A stretch of DNA of 64,000 bases, taken from contig JAATEV010000109.1 in the NCBI GenBank assembly GCA_015655585.1, positions 1 to 64,000 of the forward strand, given 5' to 3'. Made by a program: the position numbers and the translations under genes. The DNA is from Terriglobales bacterium (GTDB lineage Bacteria; Acidobacteriota; Terriglobia; Terriglobales; Acidobacteriaceae). Of the stretch, positions 56,242 to 64,000 are shown one piece after another (the first letter of the stretch is position 1; every line of letters begins with the position of its first letter). The notes under the pieces are model-generated. The model worked only from the letters and a program-made list of their open reading frames with translations. It did no database searches and had not been told where the DNA came from.

Positions 56242-57156
56242 GTGGCATTGGAAGCTCATTTCGAGCAGACAATTCGGGCAGAGATTGCGTTCAGCGGCGT
56301 GGGCCTGCATAGCGGGGTTCCGGTTTCCATGCGGCTGGTTCCGGCTCCGGCTGGCTCCGGTATCGTCTTTCGACGCACAGACTTAGACAACTTTGAGATC
56401 GCTGCGATCGGGCGGAATGTCGCCAAGGTGAGCTATGCGACGAGCTTGATGCGGCAGAGCGTGCTGATCCAGACGACGGAGCATCTGCTTTCGGCGCTGA
56501 TCGGGACGGGCGTGGACAACGTGATCGTCGAGGTCGATAACCTGGAGGTTCCGATCCTTGACGGGAGTGCGCTGCCTTATGTGCAAGCTTTTCATTCGGT
56601 GGGACTTAAGAAGCAGCGGCGGAAGCGGGAGTACCTGAAGATTCTGAAGGAGATCGAGGTCCGGGACGGATCGAAGTTTATCGGGGTCTATCCTGGGCGG
56701 GGGTATGGGATTGAGTACACGATTGATTTCCCGCAACCCATTGGATATGAGACATTTCGGGGCGATCTGGCGGGTGGGGACTACGCGAAATTAATTGCTC
56801 CGGCGCGGACGTTCGGGTTCAAGGAAGATGAGCCGATGCTGCGGGACATGGGGTTGATTCGCGGGGTTTCGGACGAAAGCGCGATCATCCTTTCGCGGCA
56901 AGGTATTGAAAATGGGCCACTTCGGTTTGACGATGAGTTTGTGCGGCACAAGGTGCTGGACCTGATTGGGGACCTAGCGCTGGCGGGGCGGAGGATTCAG
57001 GGCCGGGTGGTGGCCGAGAGGGCGGGCCATGCGATGCATACTGCTCTTGTACAACGACTTATGAGGGACCGGTCGGCGTGGGAGCTGGCCTGTGGGTACG
57101 ATGAAGTTGCGGATCCGGAGCTGGTGGGAGCGTTGTTGCAGCCGGTTACGGTTTAG
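56242..57156 (+). CDS. lpxC: UDP-3-O-acyl-N-acetylglucosamine deacetylase
   Basis: 'FSGVGLHSGVPVSMRLVPAPAGSGIVFRRTDL', 'TTEHLLSALIGTGVDNVIVEVDNLEVPILDGSALPYV', 'FDDEFVRHKVLDLIGDLALAGRRIQGRVVAERAGHAMH'. Confidence 0.97.
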   Translation: MALEAHFEQTIRAEIAFSGVGLHSGVPVSMRLVPAPAGSGIVFRRTDLDNFEIAAIGRNVAKVSYATSLMRQSVLIQTTEHLLSALIGTGVDNVIVEVDNLEVPILDGSALPYVQAFHSVGLKKQRRKREYLKILKEIEVRDGSKFIGVYPGRGYGIEYTIDFPQPIGYETFRGDLAGGDYAKLIAPARTFGFKEDEPMLRDMGLIRGVSDESAIILSRQGIENGPLRFDDEFVRHKVLDLIGDLALAGRRIQGRVVAERAGHAMHTALVQRLMRDRSAWELACGYDEVADPELVGALLQPVTV

Positions 57157-57235
57157 TGGGATTTCCGGTTATTTTTGATGGTGCGGTGGCTGGTTTCCGG
57201 TGGGTGGGATACGGTTGGCAGGCGGTGGGTGCTTG

Positions 57236-57709
57236 ATGGGGTTGGCGGCGATTGCGCTGGGGTCGAACCTTGAGTCACGGTTTGGGGGGCGCGAGGCGAA
57301 CCTGACGGAGGCGATTCGGCGGCTGGCGGAGCTGGGTGAGGTGCGGGCGGTCTCGGCGTTTTATGACACGGAGCCGGTGGGGTATGTGGATCAGCCACGA
57401 TTTTTGAATGGGGCTTTGGTGCTGGAGACCGGGCTGGCTCCGGTGGAGCTGATGCGCGGGCTGCTGGAGGTGGAGCGGGAGATGGGCCGGGTGCGCGAGG
57501 GGGTGGCGGCTAAGGGGCCTCGGGTGATCGATCTGGACCTGCTGCTGTATGGGGACGCAGTGCTGGAGACGCCGGAGCTTACGCTGCCGCATCCGGCTAT
57601 GGCGGAGCGGAGATTTGTGCTGGAGCCTTTGGCGGAGATTGCTTCGGGGTGGATGCATCCGGTGTTGGGGATGTCGGTGGGAGCTTTGTTTGAGCGTTTA
57701 ACGGCGTAA
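57236..57709 (+). CDS. folK: 2-amino-4-hydroxy-6-hydroxymethyldihydropteridine diphosphokinase
   Basis: 'AAIALGSNLESRFGGREANLTEAIRRLAELGEVRAVSAFYDTEPVGYVDQPRFLNGALVLETGLAP', 'GPRVIDLDLLLYGD', 'LPHPAMAERRFVLEPLAEI'. Confidence 0.96.
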   Translation: MGLAAIALGSNLESRFGGREANLTEAIRRLAELGEVRAVSAFYDTEPVGYVDQPRFLNGALVLETGLAPVELMRGLLEVEREMGRVREGVAAKGPRVIDLDLLLYGDAVLETPELTLPHPAMAERRFVLEPLAEIASGWMHPVLGMSVGALFERLTA

Positions 57710-58260
57710 CGGTGATCGGAGGGATAAAGACTGATACGAGTTGACTGCGGATTTTGCGGAGTTGCATGGATTTAAAGCAAAGGCAAAAGCGATAGATCAA
57801 GTCGCTTCGCCCTTCGGGCTTTGCTCCGGCCTTGCACCCCAGTGAACGAAAAGCTGTTCGCTGGGGACCCCGCAGTTTCGGCAAAGCGGTAGGCCGCTTC
57901 GCGGCGGGTTTTGAGGCCCAAGGCTAAAGCCTTGGGTTGCCTAGAAGCAACAGCAAAAACAACAGCAAACGCAGATTCCCTTCGGGAATGACAAACAAAA
58001 ACAAACAACAGCAAGAACAACGACAAAAGCAACGGCTTATGGGCTTGGATTGAGCATGGGTAGAGAAGCGGGTTTCTCCGCTTCGCAGCGCGATGAGGCT
58101 GCGCCGCTCCGGTCGAAATGACGGAGCTTGAGGTGATTGGAAGAAAGACAAAGCAAGAGCAACGACAACTGCAACTGCAACTGCAAAACAAAGGCAACCG
58201 CAGGTCCTTCGACTGCGCCTCTCGCGATGAGGCTGCGCTGCCTCGGTCGAAATGACGGGG
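57704..58260. repeat. Mosaic intergenic repeat cluster 1
   Basis: Ordered modules: GGCGTAACGGTGATC.. / GTCGCTTCGCCCTTCGGGCTTTGCTCCGGCC..CCCCGCAGTTTCGGCAAAGCGG / CCCAAGGCTAAAGCCTTGGG / GCAGATTCCCTTCGGGAATGACAAA / GGTAGAGAAGCGGGTTTCTCCGCTTCGCAGCGCGATGAGGCTGCG..GGTCGAAATGAC, with A/C-rich linkers. Confidence 0.85.
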
Positions 58261-58379
58261 GTTGGGGTGGGTGGAAGAAGGACAACAGCAACGGCGATCG
58301 GTGGCTGGGTAGAGGGTTGCATTTCCATCTTAGCGGCGATGAAGCCGTCGCGAAGATGGGCCTGGTTTTGTGGCCAGGG

Positions 58380-60915
58380 TTACTCTGTTCGCAGGGCTTG
58401 CATGGGGTCGGTGGAGGCGGCGCGTTGGGCTGGGATGAGGCCGGCGATTGCGGCTGCCAGCGTCAGGGTGGCGATTGCTGCGGCCATGATGGATAGGTTG
58501 AAGCCGGTCATGTTGTAGAGCTGGGATTTTATGTAGCGCGTGCAGAGCAGGGCTATGGGGATTCCTATGGCCAGTCCGATGGCGGTTTGCAGAATTGCTC
58601 CGCGCATTACCATGGCTACTACTTCTTTGCGGTTGGCGCCGAGCGCCATGCGGATGCCTATCTCTGAGGTTCGGCGGGCTACTGTGTAGGAGGTTACGCC
58701 GTAGAGTCCTAGCGTGGCTAGCAGGAGAGCAAGTGCGCCGAAGAGGGACATCAGTTGGGCGATCATGCGGTCTTCCTTGAAGTTGTCCGCGATCTGCTGG
58801 TCAAAGGTCTGGAACTTGATGACGGTCAGGTTTGGGTTAAGGGCGGCGAGGGTCTTTCGGGTTATGGCTTCCATGTCGTTGATGGGTTGGTCGGTTTCGA
58901 GGACGAGCGCTCCGGCATAGAGGGACTGGTTCCTGGAAGGACTTTTGTCGCTTGCCGGGAGTTGCGTTATCGGCACAAAGTACATGCTGTGATCTTTCCA
59001 GCGGGCATTGGTGTAGGCGGTATCTTCCACTACGCCGACGATCTCATAGTCTCCGGCCGAGTCCGGCCCCAATGCGCCGAAGTGGTGGCCGAGGGGATAT
59101 TCTCCTGGCTTGAAGAGCTTCTTTACGAATGCCTGATTGACGACGGCTACCGCGGGAGCAGTGGATGTGTCCTGCAGGCCGATTCCGCGCCCCATCAACA
59201 CGTGTGTTCCTACTGCATCGAAGTATTCTTCATTTGCCCTATTCATGTCGGCACCATTATCGGTAAGGCGATCCGTTTTCCCCTGTATATAAACGCTGTC
59301 GCTCCAGAAGTTGTTTTCCATGGGCGTAAACCTGCTGATGCCGACTTTCCTGACTCCTGGCACCGAGTGGAAGATCGACCATTGTTCGGTAGAGCGCCTC
59401 GGTTTGTGTTGGGGCGTAGCCTGCTGCGCGTATGTTGAGGTGGGCGATGTATCGGTTTCTGCTGTCGAGTTTCAGGTCGATATTCTGGAGGTTGATGAGG
59501 CTTTGGGAGAAGAGCCCGGCGCCTACGAGCAGCACGAGCGAGAGGGCAGTTTGGAAGATGACCAGTCCGCGCTGGAGGAGGGAGGCGCCTGCCGTTGTAG
59601 TGCGAGTTCCGCTGCGGAGTGCATCCGCCGGGTTTGCGTGGGAGGCGATCCACGCGGGCGCTACGCCGAAGACGATGCCGGTGAGGAGGGAGAGTCCGCA
59701 GGCAAAGAGCAGCACAGCGCCGGAGGGGCTTGCGTTGATGGGGATACTTTGCGCGTTGGGGGAGGCCATCGCGAGCAGCATGTGGGTTCCGGCGTAGGCA
59801 ACGATGAGACCTGCCATGCCGCTTAGTCCGGCCAGCAGGATGCTCTCTGTGAGGAGCTGCCGGATGACTCTTCCGCGCAGAGCGCCTAACGCTATTCGGA
59901 CGGAGATTTCTGCGTGGCGCTTCATTCCGCGAACGAGCAGCAGGTTGGCGATGTTGGCACAGGCGATGAGGAGCACGAGGCCGGAGATGGTCATGAGGAA
60001 CTTCAGGTCTGAGGCGTACTTCTGCTGCATCTCCTGAACGCCGCTGCCGCCGGGCGTCAAGACTACGTGAGTCTTTGCCAGAAGTTTCTTGCCTTGTTCG
60101 GTTGAAAAATCCGGACTGGACGCGAAGGACTGGCGTACCAGCGTGCTCAATTTCTGCTGTAGAGGGGCCATTGCTACGCCGGGTTTGAGGCGTCCGATGA
60201 TGTAGAGCCAACGCTGGTCGGGATCGTTCACGTAGGCGGCGCTTGCCAGCGTGGGCAAGGGGGCGATGGGGAGATAGAGGTCGGGCGGCGTGAGCGAGAG
60301 GCGGTCGCCGTAGAAGCCTTTTGGAGCGATTCCAATGATGGTGACGGGTTTGGTGTTGACCCAGAAGGTGCTGCCTACGATGGAAGGATCTCCTGCATAG
60401 TCGTGCTGCCATGTTTGGTAGCTCATGACGGCGGTTATGGGTGCTCCGATTACGTCGTCTGCATCGGCGAGGAGACGCCCTGCCTGTGGGTGTAGTCCGA
60501 AGGTTTGGAAGTAGTTTCCAGAGACGAACTCACTGACGACGGAGCGCGGGTTTTCCTGGCTGCCTTCTCTCCTGATGATGACGGAGATGATCCAGGATTC
60601 CATGGCGGCCAGCTCCTGAAACTCCGGCGCATTTTTCTTCAGTTGCAGGTAGGTTTCGGTCGGGAACAAGGCGTAATCGCCGTTCCCTCGCTTTCCTTTC
60701 CAGACGCCAGTCTCGTTGTTGTCGCCGAGGCGGATGAGGGTTTTGGGGTCGGCTACGGGGAGGCTTTTCAGGAGCACGGCGTTTACTAGCGTGAAGATGG
60801 CGGCGTTGGCCCCGATGCCTAACGCCAGCGTCAGTATGGCCGTGATGGTGAAGCCCGGTGTTCTGGTTAACTGCCGCAGCGAGAAACGGATGTCCTGAAT
60901 TAGGCTCGCGATCAT
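58380..60915 (-). pseudogene. ADOP-type ABC transporter permease, apparently frameshifted near 59370-59378
   Basis: ORF 59257..60915 (MIASLIQDIRFSLRQLTRTPGFTITAILTLALGIGANAAIFTLVN...ALYRTMVD) continues in another frame as ORF 58380..59363 (PGVRKVGISRFTPMENNFWSDSV...ALRTE). Confidence 0.75.
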
Positions 60916-61116
60916 TGTTCTCTCTCCGATATTCGTGCCTGATTGGCTTTATCGCTCCGATGGTATGTGAGGATCGTGGAGTTTCTCTATCGGAGAAAGC
61001 ACGTAGATGTCCAAAATCATAGGTGCTCCGATTCCATGATTTGTTTGGTTTACGAGAGATGGCTTAGGGCGGGAGTGTCCGTAAATATGATTCGATGTCC
61101 GGTGCTGGACAGTTCT

Positions 61117-62517
61117 TTATGGGATGAGGGTGAATTGCTGGATGGCTATGCGGGCTCCGGCGATGGGGGCGGTGGTGGGGCGGAGGATGACGGTGATCTG
61201 GTCGAAGGTGCGGCCTCGGGCGGAGGTTGGGATGGAGAAGCTTAGGGTTTCGTCGATGGGTGGGCGGTTTGGGCTGGGTTCGGTTTGATTTTGGGTGGAG
61301 GGTAGGACTTTGCTGCCTAGCGACAGGGTGTTGCCGGGCTGAGGGTTGGTTTGGGATTTGGTCTGGGTGGCGGTGGTGGTTAGCAGGAGTTCGATGGAGA
61401 TGGGGCCGGTGCGGTGGTCGGCATTGCGGAGGGTTACGTGGATGGCGCTGCAGCAGTCGGTGTGGAGTGCGGTGTCGAGGCGTTGATGGGCCTCCATGAT
61501 GAGGGGGGCTGGGTCGGTGGAGAGGATGTGGCGTTTGATGGGGTCGCCGTGGACGACGCGGGCGTCGCGGCGGGGGCGCGGGTCGGGACGCTTGAAGTAC
61601 CAGTAGGCTCCGTCGAAGGGGATGATGACGGGTTTGAGGAAGGCTCCGCTGGTTTGGAATGGGGCTTTGGATGGCGGCGGGGGGATGGTGCGGGCTTTGG
61701 GCTTTGCGGGGGCCAGGAGGATGATGCCGGAGTATGAGGTGTCGGGGTGGGCGTTTGCGGCGGAGTGTTGTGGGGTGGGGGTGTCGGGCCGGGGTTGGAG
61801 GAAGGCGAGGATGCCTTCGGCTATGCGATGGGCGGAGAGAAAGGGCAGGAGTGCGATGAGGGTGAAGAGGATTGCGGGGATGGAGCGGCGGAGAAGGTTG
61901 GACGGGCTGGGTAGGTTGAGATGGTGCCGGGGTGGCCAGAGCCATACGGCTAGAGAGGCGGCGAAGGAGAAGAGGGTTCCGGCGAGGTAGGGATGGTTGA
62001 AGAAGAGGGTGGCGAGGCCGATCTGGACGGCGATGGAGATGAGGGCGGCGGGGAGAAGGGCGTGGATGAGGGGTTTGGGCTCGGGAGATTGGAAGAGGAG
62101 CGGGGTGGGGATGGTGGTGGGTGTTGGTTCTGAGTTGGCGGTTGCTCGTTTGAGGTAGAGGGTGCTCAGGGTGGCGATGATGGAGAGGATGAAGGCCGTC
62201 CATAGGGATTTTTGCTGGATGAGGAGGGCCAGCAGGGGGAGCCATGCGATGGGAGGCCATGTGTCGGCGATGGTGGGAAGGACGTCCAGTTCGTTGATGA
62301 GGGTGTTGCGGAGGAACCAGATGGTGAAGGCGTGGATCAGGATTGCGGCGAGGATGAGGAAGAATGCGAGGGCGGCGAGGGCAGGCCATGAGAGCGAATG
62401 GGGTCGGAGAAGGGAGGTGAGGAGGAAGAGGGTGGTTCCGGTGAGGAGGAGGCTGGCGACTAGGGGCAGGGCTGCTTCGGGCAGGATTTGGGGAGAGTCT
62501 TCTGCGATGTGATCCAT
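61117..62517 (-). CDS. Hypothetical multi-pass membrane protein
   Basis: ORF 61117..62556 (MDHIAEDSPQILPEAALPLVASLLLTGTTLFLLTSLL...); strand-coherent, several TM segments. Confidence 0.65.
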   Translation of the reverse strand: MDHIAEDSPQILPEAALPLVASLLLTGTTLFLLTSLLRPHSLSWPALAALAFFLILAAILIHAFTIWFLRNTLINELDVLPTIADTWPPIAWLPLLALLIQQKSLWTAFILSIIATLSTLYLKRATANSEPTPTTIPTPLLFQSPEPKPLIHALLPAALISIAVQIGLATLFFNHPYLAGTLFSFAASLAVWLWPPRHHLNLPSPSNLLRRSIPAILFTLIALLPFLSAHRIAEGILAFLQPRPDTPTPQHSAANAHPDTSYSGIILLAPAKPKARTIPPPPSKAPFQTSGAFLKPVIIPFDGAYWYFKRPDPRPRRDARVVHGDPIKRHILSTDPAPLIMEAHQRLDTALHTDCCSAIHVTLRNADHRTGPISIELLLTTTATQTKSQTNPQPGNTLSLGSKVLPSTQNQTEPSPNRPPIDETLSFSIPTSARGRTFDQITVILRPTTAPIAGARIAIQQFTLIP

Positions 62518-62604
62518 CGTTTCTCCCGTGGGATGGAGTGGTATGCAGCATAGCATGTTGGCGGATTTTGGCTGGGCTTCGCTTGGCTTTATCTCAACGG
62601 CAAC

Positions 62605-63010
62605 GGCGATAAGTTAGTCGCTTCGCCCTTCGGGCTTTGCTCCGGCCTTGTACCCCAGCGAACGAAAAGCTGTTCGCCGGGGACCCCGCAGTTTCGGCAG
62701 AGCGGTGGTCGCTGCGCGACGGCTTTTTGACTCGGGGCAGGGGAAGGAAGGCATACCCCAAGGGCTGAAGCCCCCTTTTTTCGCTTGGCGGGGAGACCCA
62801 AGGCTGAAGCCTTGGGGTACCTGGAAGCAACGACAACGACAAAACAACAGCAAACGCAGATTCCCTTCGGGAATGACAAACCTAAAAACAAGCAACAGCA
62901 ACAGCAAGACAGGCAACGGCTTATGGCCTTTGGTTGGGTATGGGTAGAGAAGCGGATTTCTCCGCTTCGCAGCGCGATGAGACTGCGCTGCTTCGGTCGA
63001 AATGACGTGG
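62605..63010. repeat. Mosaic intergenic repeat cluster 2 (same modules and order as 57790-58130)
   Basis: GTCGCTTCGCCCTTCGGGCTTTGCTCCGGCCTTGTACCCCAGCGAACGAAAAGCTGTTCGCCGGGGACCCCGCAGTTTCGGC ... CCCAAGGCTGAAGCCTTGGG ... AAACGCAGATTCCCTTCGGGAATGACAAA ... GGTAGAGAAGCGGATTTCTCCGCTTCGCAGCGCGATGAGACTGCGCTGCTTCGGTCGAAATGAC. Confidence 0.88.
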
Positions 63011-63217
63011 GTTTGGGGGGAGGAAAGGACAATGGCAACAGCGGCGATAACGGCAACGGTGGCTACTGCGATGGCTTATGGGGTGGGATGATATAACGGC
63101 TTCGCGCTTTGTTCGTGAGCTGGAGTGGGTGGTTGCGGTGAGATTTCATATTGGGTTTGGGGTCTTGGGCGGTAGGCTGCTGTTGGGTTTGCTTGAGTGG
63201 TTTTGAAGGAGAGGCTT

Positions 63218-64000
63218 GTGACTGGTGCGGCGGAGCGGTTTCGTGAGGGGCAGGAACGGCGGAAGTTGATGCGGCGGGCGGACCATGGTTCCTGGAAGGT
63301 GGGGGAGCGTAAGGTCGATGCGCTGAAGCTGCTGGCGGCGGCGGAGAAAGGGCGGATTCCGGCGCTGGTGCTGCGGAAGCGGGAGTTGATGGCGGCGTCG
63401 CCGTTCGGGTACTTTCGCGGGGCGGTGCCGGTGATGGCGTATGACCTGTCGCTGATGGGGAATACGGGGATCTTCTGCCAGTTGTGCGGGGACGCGCATG
63501 TGAGGAACCTGGGAGCGTTTGCGGCTCCGGATGGACGACTGACGTTCGATGTGAATGACTACGATGAGACGATTGTGGGGCCGTTTGAGTGGGACGTGAA
63601 GCGGATGGCGACGAGCCTGGTGCTGGCGGCCCGCGGAACGGGGATGAAGGATGCTCGGTGCACGGACGTGGCGATGCTGTTTCTGGAGACGTACCGGACG
63701 ATGATGGCGGAGTTTGCGAAGATGCCGGTGCTGGAGGTGGCGAGGTACCAGGTGCATCGTCTGGATGAGGTATCGCCGGTGGAAGGGATTTTGAAGATCG
63801 CGGAGAGGGCTACGCCGCTGCATAGCCTGTCGGCCTTGACGGAGGTGGTGGAGAAGAAGACGAGTGCGGCGAAGGGAACGGAGACGCAGCCGGAGAAGAA
63901 GGCGGGCCCGGATGGGGGGAAGGAGAGGGTGTTCAGGTCGGACCCTCCTTCGTTGACGCGGGTGGATGGCGAGTTGGCGGCGAAGGTGATGCGGTCGTTG
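63218..64000 (+). CDS. DUF2252 family protein, partial (runs off right edge)
   Basis: GTG start after GGAGAGG; 'REGQERRKLMRRADHGSWK...SPFGYFRGAVPVMAYDLSLMGNTGIFCQLCGDAHVRNLGAFAAPDGRLTFDVNDYDETIVGPFEWDVKRMATSLVLAAR'. Confidence 0.92.
   Translation, partial: MTGAAERFREGQERRKLMRRADHGSWKVGERKVDALKLLAAAEKGRIPALVLRKRELMAASPFGYFRGAVPVMAYDLSLMGNTGIFCQLCGDAHVRNLGAFAAPDGRLTFDVNDYDETIVGPFEWDVKRMATSLVLAARGTGMKDARCTDVAMLFLETYRTMMAEFAKMPVLEVARYQVHRLDEVSPVEGILKIAERATPLHSLSALTEVVEKKTSAAKGTETQPEKKAGPDGGKERVFRSDPPSLTRVDGELAAKVMRSL

Noticed and set aside
57780-58260. CRISPR-like appearance of repeated units with variable linkers
   Set aside because: Units differ from each other, linkers are A/C-rich low complexity rather than unique spacers, no cas genes.
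61064-62551. 495-aa Pro/His/Arg-rich ORF on the minus strand
   Set aside because: Out-of-frame shadow of the membrane protein ORF 61117..62517, which has TM segments and balanced composition.

Overview
High-GC bacterial chromosome segment. Gene content (TIGR03435-family protein, ADOP-type permease, AsmA-like and hopanoid-type glycosyltransferase genes) and repeat style suggest an Acidobacteriota/Terriglobales-like genome; this is inference, as no search was run. Housekeeping genes flank a roughly 19 kb, single-strand phage structural cluster (about 9.34-28.42 kb, minus strand). The left flank carries mutS2 (partial), hemB, a panE-like gene, lpd, lipB, a 2-oxoacid dehydrogenase E2, purK and purE. 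The right side carries AsmA, CPBP protease, M28 peptidase, antiporter, panC/panB, L,D-transpeptidases, coaBC, ruvA, rnpB, ABC permeases, hpnI-like, GT39, M20 peptidase, lpxC, folK, ADOP permease and DUF2252 (partial). The phage cluster has a recognisable terminase, portal, prohead-protease-like protein and major capsid. I see no integrase, replication genes, tape measure or endolysin, and the gene order is permuted. The best candidate for an unusual system lies inside it: a HipA-like kinase plus DUF3037 gene pair between terL and portal, bounded on both sides by direct copies of a ~165-180 bp palindromic element. Other notable signals are five terminator-like hairpin/T-tract structures just 5' of key phage structural genes, a 1.5k-residue signal-peptide-bearing fibre-like SGNH protein, a divergent CI/LexA-like regulator with apparently lost catalytic residues facing a near-consensus promoter, an abrupt strand-composition switch near 45.6 kb, and a family of mosaic intergenic repeats.
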